Source of the DNA: Planctomycetota bacterium
GTDB lineage: Bacteria; Planctomycetota; UBA1135
Assembly: GCA_004295085.1 (NCBI GenBank)
Contig: SHNF01000009.1
Span: forward strand, 124,001 to 188,000
Length of the DNA stretch: 64,000 nucleotides
Direction: 5' to 3'
A program made the position numbers and the translations under genes. Below the pieces are notes generated by a model. It worked only from the letters and a program-made list of their open reading frames with translations, made no database searches and had not been told where the DNA came from. Position 1 is the stretch's first letter. Every line of letters starts with the position of its first letter. Of this stretch, positions 44,866-54,270 are shown piece by piece.

Positions 44866-45888
44866 GTGCGCGTCCTTCGCGGCCTGGAAGCGCTGCCGGA
44901 TCCCGAGCGCCGGCGCGGTCGGGTTGCGACCGTAGGCGTGTTCGACGGGGTCCACCTGGGCCACTTCGTGGTGCTGCGGCGCGTGGTGGAGCGCGCGGCC
45001 GAGCGCGGCATGGAGCCCGCGGTCGTGACCTTCGCCGGACATCCCAAGGAGCTGCTGGTGGGCCGCGCTCCGGCTACCGTGACCAGCCTGGAGCACCGCC
45101 TGCTGCTGTTCGAGCGCATCGGGCTGGGCGCCGCGCTGGTCCTGGAATTCACCCCGGCGCTGCGCGAGCTCACCTCCGAGCAGTTCGTGCGCCGCGTGCT
45201 GCTCGACGGGATGGGCATGCGCGAGCTGCTGCTGGGCTGGGACAGCAAGTTCGGCAGGGACCGCCAGGGCACAGTGCAGTCGCTGCAGCCGCTGGCGCAG
45301 GCGCAGGGCTTCGCCCTGGAGGAGATCGGGCCGCTCATGCTGCAAGGCCATCCCGTCTCGAGCACGGCCGTGCGCGAAGCGGTCTCACTGGGCGAGTTCG
45401 GGCGCGCCGCCGCCATGCTGGGGCGCCCGGTCAGCCTGCTCGGCACGGTCGTGCACGGGGACAGCCGCGGCCGCGAGCTTGGCTTCCCTACTGCCAACCT
45501 GGACCTGCACCATGAGCTGCGTCCGCCCGACGGCGTGTATGCGGCGCTGGCGCTGCGCCGCGCCGACTCGGAACGCCGGCTCCTCCCGGCCGTGGTCAAC
45601 ATCGGCACCCGCCCGACCTTCGGCCAGACCGCGGTGGTCGTTGAAGTGCACCTCCTCGACTTCCAGGGAAACCTCTACGGCCAGGACCTGGAGGTGTTCT
45701 TCCTGGGCCGCATCCGCGACGAGCGCCGCTTCCCCGGCGTGGAGGCGCTGGTGGCGCAGATCCAGGCCGACGTGGAGAGCGCACGCGGGCACGCCGCCGA
45801 AGCACCGCGCCGCTGGCGCATCCCCGGGACATACCTGCCCATCGAGGGCCCCGGGCCGGACGCGCTGCTGGCCCGGGAAGTCTCCTAG
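44866..45888 (+). CDS. ribF: Bifunctional riboflavin kinase / FMN adenylyltransferase
   Basis: A 340-residue enzyme making FMN and FAD from riboflavin. The N-terminal adenylyltransferase domain has VATVGVFDGVHLGHFVVLRR and a LLLGWDSKFGRDRQG loop, then SSTAVREAVSLGEF. The C-terminal kinase domain (about 190-315) has GRELGFPTANLDL, GVYAALAL and NIGTRPTFG. The start is a GTG at 44866, 10 bp after def. No FMN riboswitch is seen. Confidence 0.94.
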   Translation: MRVLRGLEALPDPERRRGRVATVGVFDGVHLGHFVVLRRVVERAAERGMEPAVVTFAGHPKELLVGRAPATVTSLEHRLLLFERIGLGAALVLEFTPALRELTSEQFVRRVLLDGMGMRELLLGWDSKFGRDRQGTVQSLQPLAQAQGFALEEIGPLMLQGHPVSSTAVREAVSLGEFGRAAAMLGRPVSLLGTVVHGDSRGRELGFPTANLDLHHELRPPDGVYAALALRRADSERRLLPAVVNIGTRPTFGQTAVVVEVHLLDFQGNLYGQDLEVFFLGRIRDERRFPGVEALVAQIQADVESARGHAAEAPRRWRIPGTYLPIEGPGPDALLAREVS

Positions 45889-45923
45889 ACCGGCGCCATC
45901 TGGCCCAAGGCCGGCGGACCGGC

Positions 45924-45929
45924 TATCCT
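45924..45929 (+). promoter_or_regulatory. Candidate -10 box of tRNA-Phe
   Basis: TATCCT lies 10 bp before the first base of the tRNA. The -35 region is not recognisable. Confidence 0.35.
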
Positions 45930-45939
45930 TTGCGGTTCC

Positions 45940-46015
45940 GGGCGGATAGCTCAGTTGGTAGAGCAAGGGACTGAAAATCCCTGTGTCCCCGGTTCGACTC
46001 CGGGTCTGCCCACCA
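45940..46015 (+). tRNA. tRNA-Phe (GAA), CCA encoded
   Basis: A complete 76-nt cloverleaf. The acceptor stem is GGGCGGA with TCTGCCC (one G-T pair). The D arm is GCTC-AGTTGGTA-GAGC, and the anticodon arm AGGGA-CTGAAAA-TCCCT has anticodon GAA at 45973-45975. The T arm is CCCGG-TTCGACT-CCGGG. The discriminator A and a genomically encoded CCA (46013-46015) follow. Confidence 0.97.
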
Positions 46016-46021
46016 GAATGC

Positions 46022-46050
46022 AGCGGACGAAGTGCGGCGCTTCGTCCGCT
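46022..46050. terminator. Intrinsic terminator between tRNA-Phe and the nuclease gene
   Basis: A perfect 11-bp stem, AGCGGACGAAG (46022-46032) with CTTCGTCCGCT (46040-46050), around a 7-nt loop, starts 7 bp after the tRNA. It also lies 13 bp after the stop of the convergent gene, so it may work in both directions. Confidence 0.75.
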
Positions 46051-46062
46051 TTCCCGTTGCGC

Positions 46063-48174
46063 CTATTCCGCGTCCGCCGCGTTGGACGGCTTGGCCATCA
46101 TGGCGCTCAGGTCTGGCGCGATGGTGACCCCGGTGGCCGATTTCTTGGGCGCCGCTCTGGGCGCCACCTTGGGCAGCGCCGGCGAGGCCGGTTGGGGCGG
46201 GTGCGCAGGCGTCGCCGGACGGAGTTCGGTGGCAGGCGGCGGAGCAGGCGCCGGCGGCTTCACGGCCACCGTGGTTTCCGGCTCCGGCAGCGCGGAGGGT
46301 TTTCCGCCGCGACGACGGCGGCGGCGCGGCCCCTGCTCCAGGCGCAGCTCGGCGCCCTCGCCTTCCAGGGCGGAAGCGCCGGCAGCGGGCGTGACCGGTG
46401 CCGCCTCGTCCGCGCTTGCGAACGCATCGTCCAGAGGCTCGAGGGGGAGCGCAGGCTCATCCATCGCCGCGATCGCCGCGGGGAGGGCGGCGCCTTCGCT
46501 GGCGCCGGGCTCCGTAGCCCGCCCGCGGCCGCGGCGGCGGCGGCGGCGCCGGCGGCGGCCCGGGACCTCCGGACCGGCGGCGGCGTCAGCGAGCGCACCT
46601 TCGCCGGCCTCGAGGCCTGCAGAGGCCTCCTCCAGGACATCTTCCTCGAACTCCGGACGCGGCGCTGCCTCCGCCTCGGCGCGGTCCTGCTCGATCCGGC
46701 CGGCAACGGCGAGGAAAGGCGAGGCGCGCCTCGGCCGTTCGGTCGGGCTGGCGGCGGGTTCGGCTTCCGCGGGAGGCTTTCCCGGAGCGGGTGCCGCGGC
46801 AGGCGCCGCTTCCCCCGGCGCGACCGGACGGATCGGCAGCTTCTCGATGAGGGCGGCCTGGCCGGCATCGGCAGCGGCCGGGCGCCGCCGGCGGCGGCGG
46901 CGGCCGTGCTCGCGCGCGGTGTCGCCGGCCGGGGAACCCGCATGCAGTTCCACACGACCGAGCTTGCGCGCCGGCTCCGCGTTGGCCAGGGGGATTGCGT
47001 CCTCCGGCAGCGGCGGAATCAAGCCCACGGGCAAGGGCGCGGTGCGGTCGGACTCCTGTTCCCCACCGAGGAAAGCGAGATCCGAGGACAGCCCCGGCAT
47101 CGGCTCGTCCTCCGGCACGCCGAGGAACCGGTTGACGAAGGGCACGACCTCCTCCAGGGCCAGGCAGGACATGTCGTTGTGATCCGTGATGCGATTGCGG
47201 GTCTGCGCGTCCGGCGCGCGCAGCAGCAGCAGCGCGCACGAATTGCGGTCGCAGCCGAAGGTCTGGACCAGGCCCTTGAAGCGGGCCTGGTATTCCTGCC
47301 AGTTGCCGGTCTTGCACTCGATCCACAGCAGGCGGCCGTCAACCCAGGCCATGATGTCGGATTCGAACTCGCGCAGGTCCGGCAGCGTGCCCTTGACGTT
47401 GAACAGGATCTGGTACTTGGCCGGGCTGAGGCGCGACTTCAGCCGCCGGGACAGCAGCCAGGCCACGAAGGTTTCCAGCCACCCGCCGGTGAGGAACTGC
47501 GCCGTGTCGCCGTCCTGGGTCGGAATGACGCGGAGCTGCTTCTTGGGCGTCCGGTGATAGTAGAAGTCCTTGAGCAGGCCGTGGCGATGCAGCAGGGTGC
47601 CCAGCTGCACGGCCGCCGAGCGCTCCTGCTCGCTCATGTTCTCGATGTCGATGCGGGTGCCGTGCCCGGTGGCGACGCAGCGCTTCAGGCGCTCGTAGAA
47701 CGGCGCAATGAGGTCGAAGTGCTGGCCCAGATGGCGGGCCAGGTGCTCGAACGCCTCGTTGCGAGCCAGCTCGTCCTGGCCCTCGTACACCGTCACCTGC
47801 CGGCCCTTCAGGTAGTCCACCAGGGGGCCGGTGGGCGCATCTTCGGGCGGGGTCCGCGGCAATCCTCGCCGGGGAGGCCTGGTGGGAGCGGGTTCGGCGT
47901 CGCGCGCGTACTCGATCGCGCCGCGACCCCTCCCCCCCCGGCGGGCACGTGGCTCCGCCGGCGGAGCCGGCGCCTCCCTGGCCATGTTCTGCATGGCCCC
48001 GAGAGATTCCCGCAACTGCCGTATTTCCAGGATGAGGGCCCGAACTTCTTCCGTCAGCTCAGGAGCGACGGCCGGTCGGGCTTCTCCAGGGGAGCGGTCT
48101 TCGGTGGGTTTGTCGCGTCCCGCTCCCGGGAACCAACGATTCAAGAAGCCCATCGCGAGTGCATCATCCTGCAT
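46063..48174 (-). CDS. DUF1887/Card1-like PD-(D/E)xK nuclease with arginine-rich disordered tail
   Basis: A 703-residue protein of unknown cellular role. Residues 1-35 are variable and about 37-70 form a coiled coil. About 78-115 is Arg/Pro-rich. A folded region at about 115-345 ends in a PD-(D/E)xK nuclease core: GGWLE (E234), ESDIMAWV (D273) and LLWIECKTG (E286, K288). This matches the active-site layout of the DUF1887 nuclease domain of Card1/Can2, but the N-terminal CARF ligand-sensing domain of those proteins is not seen. The last 350 residues are low-complexity Ala/Pro/Glu with three Arg tracts near 423, 538 and 613. ATGs at 48174 and 48153 are both possible. It is convergent with tRNA-Phe and divergent from the YyaL-type gene. 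Confidence 0.7.
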   Translation of the reverse strand: MQDDALAMGFLNRWFPGAGRDKPTEDRSPGEARPAVAPELTEEVRALILEIRQLRESLGAMQNMAREAPAPPAEPRARRGGRGRGAIEYARDAEPAPTRPPRRGLPRTPPEDAPTGPLVDYLKGRQVTVYEGQDELARNEAFEHLARHLGQHFDLIAPFYERLKRCVATGHGTRIDIENMSEQERSAAVQLGTLLHRHGLLKDFYYHRTPKKQLRVIPTQDGDTAQFLTGGWLETFVAWLLSRRLKSRLSPAKYQILFNVKGTLPDLREFESDIMAWVDGRLLWIECKTGNWQEYQARFKGLVQTFGCDRNSCALLLLRAPDAQTRNRITDHNDMSCLALEEVVPFVNRFLGVPEDEPMPGLSSDLAFLGGEQESDRTAPLPVGLIPPLPEDAIPLANAEPARKLGRVELHAGSPAGDTAREHGRRRRRRRPAAADAGQAALIEKLPIRPVAPGEAAPAAAPAPGKPPAEAEPAASPTERPRRASPFLAVAGRIEQDRAEAEAAPRPEFEEDVLEEASAGLEAGEGALADAAAGPEVPGRRRRRRRRRGRGRATEPGASEGAALPAAIAAMDEPALPLEPLDDAFASADEAAPVTPAAGASALEGEGAELRLEQGPRRRRRRGGKPSALPEPETTVAVKPPAPAPPPATELRPATPAHPPQPASPALPKVAPRAAPKKSATGVTIAPDLSAMMAKPSNAADAE

Positions 48175-48201
48175 ACCGGCCCTTGGAACAAGGGTTGCCG
48201 G

Positions 48202-50439
48202 TTGAAAACCCTGGGAAAAACCGTCGGTACGAGGCGCAAAGTCGCAACGCGGCGTACCCTGGCAGCCTTGGTCCTCCCAGTCTCCGCCTTGCTGGCTCTC
48301 ACCGCGGGGAACGGCTGCCTCGTCCAGGATCCTGCCATGCCCCTGCCCACTAGGTCCGTGACTCGTCTGGCGCAAGAGACCAGCCCGTACCTGCTGCAGC
48401 ATGCGCACAACCCTGTGGACTGGTACGCATGGGGCAAGGAGGCCCTGGACCGGGCCAAGGCGGAAGACAAGCCCATCTTCCTCAGCATCGGCTACTCCGC
48501 CTGCCATTGGTGCCACGTGATGGAGCGGGAGTCCTTCGAGGATCCGGAAATCGCCGCGTTCCTGAACGAGCACTTCGTCCCGATCAAGGTGGACCGCGAG
48601 GAGCGGCCGGACCTGGACGACCTCTACATGGGCATGGTGCAGCGGATGACCGGGGGCGGCGGCTGGCCCTTGTCCGTGTGGCTGACGCCGGAGCTGAAGC
48701 CGTTCTACGGCGGCACCTACTACCCGCCCCGTTCCGCTCACGGCCGGCCCGGCTTCCTGGAGGTGCTCCAGGTCCTGGATGACTACTGGCGCAACCGCCG
48801 CGACGAGGTCCTGGCCAGCGCCGACCAGATCGACGCCAGCGCCGGCATCGCGCTGGCGCCGGCATCCGCAGGGCCGCTGCCCAGGCCGGCGGAACTCCTG
48901 AAGCTGGAAGCGGCCTGGCTGCGCGCGTTCCAGGCCGCCTTCGACTCCGTGTGGGGCGGCTTCGGCGGCGCGCCCAAGTTCCCGCGCGCCGAGGAACTGC
49001 GCTGGCTGCTCGCATTCGCGCAGCGCGCGGCGCTGAGCGGCGACGCCCCCGCTGCGGCCGCCGGCGAAGCCCGCGACATGGCGCTGCACACGCTGCGCAA
49101 GATGGCCGAGGGCGGCATGTACGACCAGGTCGGCGGCGGCTTCCATCGCTACTCCACGGATGAGCGCTGGATGATCCCGCACTTCGAGAAGATGCTCTAC
49201 GACCAGGGCACGCTCATCCCGGCCTATGTGGACGCCTGGCGCACCAGCGGTGAGCCGTTCTTCGCGCACATCGCCCGCGCGACCAGCGAGTACCTCCTGC
49301 GCGAGATGCGCGACCCCGCGGGCGGCTTCTGGAGCAGCACCGACGCCGACAGCGAGGGCGGGGAAGGCAGGTTCTTCGTGTGGTCGCCCGGCCTGCTGGA
49401 GGAGGCCCTGGGCGAGGAGCTCGGCCGCTTCGCCGCCGCCCTTTACGGTGTCAACGCGTTCGGGAACTTCGAGCACGGCACCAGCGTGCTGAGTGCCGCC
49501 GCCAGTCCGGAAGAGGCCGCCAAGGAGGTCGGAATCGAGCACGGGGACCCGGAGCGGCTCGCCACCGAAGTGCGCGGCGCCTTGTATGCCGCGCGCTCGA
49601 AGCGCGTGCCGCCTGCGACGGATGACAAGGTTCTCACCGCCTGGAACGGTCTCGCCATCGACGCCCTGGCCCAGGCCGGCATGACTCTGGACGAGCCGCG
49701 CTTCACCGCAGCCGCGGCAGCCGCCGCCGGTTTCCTGCTTCAGAACCTGCGGACCGAGGACGGCTGGCTCCGCTCCTGGCGTCAGGGCAAGGCGAAGAAT
49801 CGCGCCGTGCTCGAGGACTACGCCTACCTGAGCCGCGGCCTCCTGTCCCTGTTCCAGGCCAGCGGCGAAGAGCGCTGGCTGGAGGAAGCCGCCGCGACCG
49901 TGGACGAGATGCTGCAGCGCTTCGGCGATGCCGAAACCGGAGTGTTCTTCGACAGCGATGGCCGCGACCCGAGCCTGCGCCACCGCCTCAAGAGTCCCTG
50001 GGACGGCGCCACGCCCTCGCCGAACGCGGTCGCCCTGGAATCCCTGCTCCTCCTGCACGCCTTCACCGGCGAGGCGCGCTATCGCGACGTCGCCGCGCGC
50101 GGTTACGCGGCGCTCCTGCCCATGATCGAGCAGAGCCCGCGCGCGTTCACGACCTCGCTGCGCGGCCTCGCCCTTGCCGTCGAGGCGCCCAGTGTCGCCG
50201 TCGTGATCGGAACCGGCTCACACGAATCGCTCTCGGAATGGCGCACGGCCTTGTTCGCGCTCGAGACGCCGCTTCTGCTTCCCGTGTTCCGCGCCAGCGC
50301 CGCACCCGACAGCGAGATCGGTCTCTTCGCGCAGCGTCCCGCGGCGGAGGGCAAGGCAACGCTCTATCTGTGCCGGGGCGCCGCCTGCCTGGCACCGTGC
50401 AATGATCCGGCCAAACTGCCGGAGCTGTTGAGCCGCTGA
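48202..50439 (+). CDS. YyaL/DUF255 thioredoxin-domain protein with signal peptide
   Basis: A protein of 745 residues. The thioredoxin-like DUF255 domain (about 50-210) starts with [20 protein letters not shown] and has the CxxC motif SACHWCHVM. An alpha/alpha-toroid follows (about 240-700; [28 protein letters not shown]). Family members usually start at the equivalent of the ATG at 48337. Here the frame continues upstream to a TTG at 48202 with an AGGG site 7 bp before it. It adds a basic stretch and a hydrophobic core ([14 protein letters not shown]) ending near a cysteine, which reads as a signal peptide, possibly of a lipoprotein. Function in the family is poorly known. Confidence 0.8.
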   Translation: MKTLGKTVGTRRKVATRRTLAALVLPVSALLALTAGNGCLVQDPAMPLPTRSVTRLAQETSPYLLQHAHNPVDWYAWGKEALDRAKAEDKPIFLSIGYSACHWCHVMERESFEDPEIAAFLNEHFVPIKVDREERPDLDDLYMGMVQRMTGGGGWPLSVWLTPELKPFYGGTYYPPRSAHGRPGFLEVLQVLDDYWRNRRDEVLASADQIDASAGIALAPASAGPLPRPAELLKLEAAWLRAFQAAFDSVWGGFGGAPKFPRAEELRWLLAFAQRAALSGDAPAAAAGEARDMALHTLRKMAEGGMYDQVGGGFHRYSTDERWMIPHFEKMLYDQGTLIPAYVDAWRTSGEPFFAHIARATSEYLLREMRDPAGGFWSSTDADSEGGEGRFFVWSPGLLEEALGEELGRFAAALYGVNAFGNFEHGTSVLSAAASPEEAAKEVGIEHGDPERLATEVRGALYAARSKRVPPATDDKVLTAWNGLAIDALAQAGMTLDEPRFTAAAAAAAGFLLQNLRTEDGWLRSWRQGKAKNRAVLEDYAYLSRGLLSLFQASGEERWLEEAAATVDEMLQRFGDAETGVFFDSDGRDPSLRHRLKSPWDGATPSPNAVALESLLLLHAFTGEARYRDVAARGYAALLPMIEQSPRAFTTSLRGLALAVEAPSVAVVIGTGSHESLSEWRTALFALETPLLLPVFRASAAPDSEIGLFAQRPAAEGKATLYLCRGAACLAPCNDPAKLPELLSR

Positions 50440-50586
50440 GAGCAGGCTGACTGCGGCCCTCGGTCAGGCACCTGTCTCCGGCTCCATGGCGGATTGGTGC
50501 CAATTTGCAACCGATCGACGGCTTTCGCGAGGTGCGGTATCAAGATGAAACCAATCCGCCACGGTTCCCCCGAGAGGGGCGGCTGG

Positions 50587-51876
50587 TCACGGAAACACGT
50601 GCACGACCGTATTCGTCTTGTCACAAGTCGAGGGAACGACAGCCTGCACGTACAGCGGCAGCCCGGCGAAGGTCGCGGGAACGCGGAGCGCGAACAGGGC
50701 ATTGCCCGAAGCACCGGCGTCGGCTGTGCCGAGCAGCAACGCGCCCTGGATGTCCACGCTGAGCGAGCCGCAGCCGGGCACGGCCGTGAAGCCGCTCTGG
50801 GTGCCGTAGGCAAGAAAGACGCGAGAACGTGGAGGCGCGCCGCTCACCACGAACGAGTTCTGCTCCTGCGTGAGCCCCGGCGACGGCCCGCGCAGCCGAA
50901 GACCGTCCGGCTGCATGCGGAAAGCGCGCTCCTGGCCGTTGTGATAGCCCCAGCCCACGATGTCGCCGGCGTCGTTGATGTCCCAGGCCTCGTACAGCTC
51001 CCAGTTGCTGCCGGGTGGCAGCAGCGTGTTCAGGTCGGTCACTTGTCCGAAGAGCCAGCGCACAGCGCATTTGCGGCCGCCGGCGTCGGTGGACCAACCC
51101 ACGACCTCGTCCTTCTCGTTGATGCCGAAGCCCTGGCTCATGGTGCCGCCGGACAGCGTGCCCAGGTCGCGCATGACGCCATCCCAGAGGAAGGCCGTGC
51201 CGATGCCGATGGTGTTGGCGGCGGACCATCCGGTCACGTGCCCGAGCTCGTTGAGAGCGGTGCCGACGCTGGTGGAGCCTCCCCCCAGCACTCCGAGGTC
51301 GCGAGGCACGCCGTAGGTCCACAAGCAGGCGTGCTTGGCCCCGCTGGCGGTCTCGGACAGGCCAGCCACCTGGCGGCGGTTGTTCACCGCGTGGCCTTCG
51401 CTGAACCGGCCGCCGGGAAGGGTGCCGAGATCGTGCAGCACGCCGCGGGCGTACAGGAACGCGTGCGACGCGCCCGAGGCGACGCTGGACCAGCCGGCGA
51501 CCTCGCCGTTGGAGTTGACGTCCAGCGCCAGGCTCAGCGCGCCGCCCGGGAGGGTGCCGATGTCCTCCATCACGCCCGCCTGCCAGCGGAAGGCGTGATG
51601 GTTGCCGGAGGCGATGCCGGAAGCTCCCACCACCACGTCGGACTCGTTCACGGCGTAGGCCATGCTGAACGCGCCGCCCGGCAGCGTGCCGAGGTTCACC
51701 AGAGCGGTGCCGTCGGACCAGACCGCGCGTTGCTCGCCCTGGCTGGTGTAAGACTGCCCGCAGGCGTGTCCCAACTCGCTGCCGCCGAAGGCGTTGCTCC
51801 CGCCGCCGAGCGTCCCGAGGTCGGTGATCGTGTAGCTCTGCGCGGCGAGCAGCGCCGTAGCAAGGAGCGCGTGCAT
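50587..51876 (-). CDS. Secreted HAF-repeat protein
   Basis: A 429-residue exported protein with a short signal peptide (MHALLATALLAAQS). About seven HAF-type repeats of roughly 43-47 residues follow, with the core G.MRDLGTL.GG..S.G.GIN and VVGWS (YTITDLGTLGGGSN is the first). Residues from about 335 form a C-terminal beta-rich domain (VSGAPPRS, a VPGCGSLSV strand, GTADAGASGNA, a QAVVPSTCD strand) shared with the next gene and the PD40-like protein. It lies 4 bp downstream of its paralogue on the same strand. The function is unknown. Confidence 0.78.
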   Translation of the reverse strand: MHALLATALLAAQSYTITDLGTLGGGSNAFGGSELGHACGQSYTSQGEQRAVWSDGTALVNLGTLPGGAFSMAYAVNESDVVVGASGIASGNHHAFRWQAGVMEDIGTLPGGALSLALDVNSNGEVAGWSSVASGASHAFLYARGVLHDLGTLPGGRFSEGHAVNNRRQVAGLSETASGAKHACLWTYGVPRDLGVLGGGSTSVGTALNELGHVTGWSAANTIGIGTAFLWDGVMRDLGTLSGGTMSQGFGINEKDEVVGWSTDAGGRKCAVRWLFGQVTDLNTLLPPGSNWELYEAWDINDAGDIVGWGYHNGQERAFRMQPDGLRLRGPSPGLTQEQNSFVVSGAPPRSRVFLAYGTQSGFTAVPGCGSLSVDIQGALLLGTADAGASGNALFALRVPATFAGLPLYVQAVVPSTCDKTNTVVHVFP

Positions 51877-51880
51877 GGCT

Positions 51881-53191
51881 CTATGGCAATCGGTGCGCCA
51901 GCATGTTACTCAGGGAGCAGGTCGCGGGAACTCCCGCTTGCAGAAGGACCGTGCGGCCCGACCAGGACGAGGGCACAACGCCGGAGAACACGGCATTGCC
52001 GCCCGGACCGGCGTTCTGCACGCCGGCGAGGACGGGGTTGTCCAGGCCCAGGAACAGGCCGGGGCAGCCGGGGACGACTGTGGCGCCGGCCTGGAAGCTG
52101 AACGCGAGGTAGACGGCCGCGCCCGGCGGCGCGCCGGTCACCAGTGCCGTGTTGGCGGCTCCGGCGGTGCCCGGGATCGGGCCGCGCAGCGTCAGCTCGA
52201 TGGGGCTCATGCGGAAGGCGCGGCTGGTGCCGTTGCGCGTGCCCCAGCCGACGATGTCGCCGCCGTCGTTGATGTCCCAGGCCTCGTAGAGGATCCAGCC
52301 GCTGCCGCCCGGCAACATGGTGTTGAGGTCGTGGATGACGCCGTCCTTCCAATAGGCGGCGCGTTTGTTGCCGCTGGCGTCGGTGGACCAGCCGACGATC
52401 TCGCCGAGGTCGTTGATCCCATAGGCCATGCTGGTGAAGCCGCCGGGGAACACGCCGATGTCCAGCAGGATGCCGCCGGTGTACCAGAAGGCGCTCCACA
52501 GCCCGGCAGAGTTGCTGGACCAGCCGACCACCTGGCCCGCGTCGTTGAGGTCGTAGGCCTCGCTGGTGAAGCCGCCGGGGAAGGTGCCGAGATCCTCCAT
52601 GACGCCGCCGGTGGAGCGGAACGCGTGCCAGCCGCCGGCGTTGTTGCTGGACCAGCCGGCGACTTCGCCCGCGTTGTTGATCTTGCGCGCCTCGCTGGTG
52701 AAGCCGCCCAGGAAGGTGCCGAGATCCTGCATCACGCCCCCGCTGTACAGGAAGGCGTGCCAGCCGCCGGCGTTGTTGCTGGACCAGCCCACCACGTCGC
52801 CGGCGTCGTTGATGCCCCAGGCCTCGCTGTTGAAGCCGCCCACGAAGGTGCCGAGGTCCTGCATCACGCCGCCGGTGTAGCGGAACGCGTGCCAGCCGCC
52901 GGCGTTGTTGCTGGACCAGCCGACCACGTCGCCGGCGCCGTTCACGTCGTAGGCCTCGCTGTTGTAGCCGCCCGCGAACGTGCCGAGGTCCTGCGTCGTG
53001 AAGCCGTCGTTGTAGAACGCGTGCCAGCCGCCGGGGGTCGCGGCCCAGCCGACTGCGCGGCCGAGCTCATCGAGCCCGAGCCCGTTGGCCGTGGCGCCGC
53101 CGAAGTCGCCGAGGTCCGTGATCGTGTAGCCCTGCGCCGCGAGCGGGCCCGCGAGACAGGTGAGCAGGAAGAAAGTGGCAGGGGTACGCAT
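51881..53191 (-). CDS. Secreted HAF-repeat protein (paralogue)
   Basis: A 436-residue exported protein with a signal peptide ending ...AGPLAAQG. About seven HAF-type repeats follow; the central ones (GGWHAF...[10 protein letters not shown] and [11 protein letters not shown]) are nearly identical 44-residue units. The C-terminal domain (about 330-436; [41 protein letters not shown]) matches that of the neighbouring gene. The two probably arose by tandem duplication. It is divergent from bioB with an 83-bp gap. Confidence 0.78.
   Translation of the reverse strand: MRTPATFFLLTCLAGPLAAQGYTITDLGDFGGATANGLGLDELGRAVGWAATPGGWHAFYNDGFTTQDLGTFAGGYNSEAYDVNGAGDVVGWSSNNAGGWHAFRYTGGVMQDLGTFVGGFNSEAWGINDAGDVVGWSSNNAGGWHAFLYSGGVMQDLGTFLGGFTSEARKINNAGEVAGWSSNNAGGWHAFRSTGGVMEDLGTFPGGFTSEAYDLNDAGQVVGWSSNSAGLWSAFWYTGGILLDIGVFPGGFTSMAYGINDLGEIVGWSTDASGNKRAAYWKDGVIHDLNTMLPGGSGWILYEAWDINDGGDIVGWGTRNGTSRAFRMSPIELTLRGPIPGTAGAANTALVTGAPPGAAVYLAFSFQAGATVVPGCPGLFLGLDNPVLAGVQNAGPGGNAVFSGVVPSSWSGRTVLLQAGVPATCSLSNMLAHRLP
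52505..52985 (-). repeat. Tandem 132-bp coding repeat
   Basis: A conserved block beginning CAGCCGCCGGCGTTGTTGCT (plus strand) recurs at 52629, 52761 and 52893, exactly 132 bp apart, with partial units on both sides. It encodes the 44-residue HAF repeat of this gene. Confidence 0.85.
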
Positions 53192-53274
53192 CGGTGTCGG
53201 TCCACCCTAACACGCAGGGGGACCGGTGCCAGAATCCTCGGAAGGCGCTTGGATCCCGTCACGGCTCAGGGACA

Positions 53275-54270
53275 ATGCCGCCTCCCATGCAGCCTCGCAT
53301 CCGTCTCACCCGCGAAGCCATTGCCGCCTTGTATGGGCGGCCGCTGCTGGACCTCGTGTTCGAGGCCGCGGCGGTGCACCGCGCGCACCACGATCCGGCG
53401 GAGGTGCAGTGCTCGCAGCTCCTCAGCATCAAGACCGGCGCCTGCCCCGAGGACTGCGCATACTGCCCCCAGTCGGCCCGCTACGACGCGGCGGTCGAGC
53501 GCGAGGAGCTCATGAGCGTGGAGCGCGTGCTGGCGGCGGCGCGCAGCGCCCGGCGCAACGGCGCCGACCGCTTCTGCATGGGGGCCGCATGGCGCGAAGT
53601 GAAGGACGGGCCGGAGTTCCAGCGCGTGCTGGAGATGGTGCGTGGCGTGAAGGCGCTGGGGCTGGAGACCTGCGTGACGCTCGGGATGCTGCAGCCGCAC
53701 CAGGCCGGCGCGCTGAAGGAGGCCGGCCTCGACTACTACAACCACAACCTGGACACCTCGCCCGAGTTCTACGGGGAGATCATCACGACGCGGACCTACG
53801 AAGACCGGTTGAAGACCCTCGACGCCGTGCGCGCGGCCGGAATCCATGTGTGTTGCGGCGGCATCCTCGGCATGGGCGAGAGCCGCGAGGACCGCATCGG
53901 CCTCCTCTACGAGCTGGCGCGCCAGGATCCGCAGCCCGAGAGCGTGCCCATCAACGCGCTGGTGGCGGTGAAGGGCACGCCGCTGGAAGATCAGCCGCCG
54001 CTGCCTTGGGATGAGATGCTGCGCGCCGTTGCAGTGGCGCGCATCCTGATCCCGCAAGCGAAGATCCGCTTGAGCGCAGGCCGCACCACGATGAGCGACG
54101 AAGCCCAGGCGCTCTGCTTCCTCGCCGGCGCCAACTCCATCTTCCTGGGCGACAAGCTGCTGACCACGCCGAACCCGGGCCTGGACCACGACGGCGCGCT
54201 GCTGCAACGGCTGGGCCTGAGGGCGGAGCATGGCGAGCGTGCCGTTCGCGGTGGCGCAATCCCGGTCTGA
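53275..54270 (+). CDS. bioB: Biotin synthase
   Basis: A 331-residue radical-SAM enzyme inserting sulfur into dethiobiotin. The cluster motif is CPEDCAYC (C57, C61, C64). Further landmarks are [36 protein letters not shown] and the 2Fe-2S ligand Arg region [13 protein letters not shown]. ATGs at 53275 and 53287 are both possible. It overlaps bioF-bioD by 41 bp. A CAGAAT -10-like element lies about 45 bp upstream. No BirA operator is recognisable. Confidence 0.95.
   Translation: MPPPMQPRIRLTREAIAALYGRPLLDLVFEAAAVHRAHHDPAEVQCSQLLSIKTGACPEDCAYCPQSARYDAAVEREELMSVERVLAAARSARRNGADRFCMGAAWREVKDGPEFQRVLEMVRGVKALGLETCVTLGMLQPHQAGALKEAGLDYYNHNLDTSPEFYGEIITTRTYEDRLKTLDAVRAAGIHVCCGGILGMGESREDRIGLLYELARQDPQPESVPINALVAVKGTPLEDQPPLPWDEMLRAVAVARILIPQAKIRLSAGRTTMSDEAQALCFLAGANSIFLGDKLLTTPNPGLDHDGALLQRLGLRAEHGERAVRGGAIPV

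Noticed and set aside
45940..46015. tRNA-Phe as an integration site for a mobile island carrying the nuclease gene
   Set aside because: No second copy of the tRNA 3' end and no integrase is seen in the window.
45955..48201. A plus-strand open frame continuous with the YyaL-type gene, spanning the tRNA and antisense to the nuclease gene
   Set aside because: It is Arg/Gly/Ala-rich shadow sequence and begins inside tRNA-Phe. The nuclease motifs on the minus strand are clear.
48175..50058. An upstream extension of the nuclease-like frame on the minus strand
   Set aside because: It is antisense to the YyaL-type domain with its CHWC motif, and has no motif of its own.
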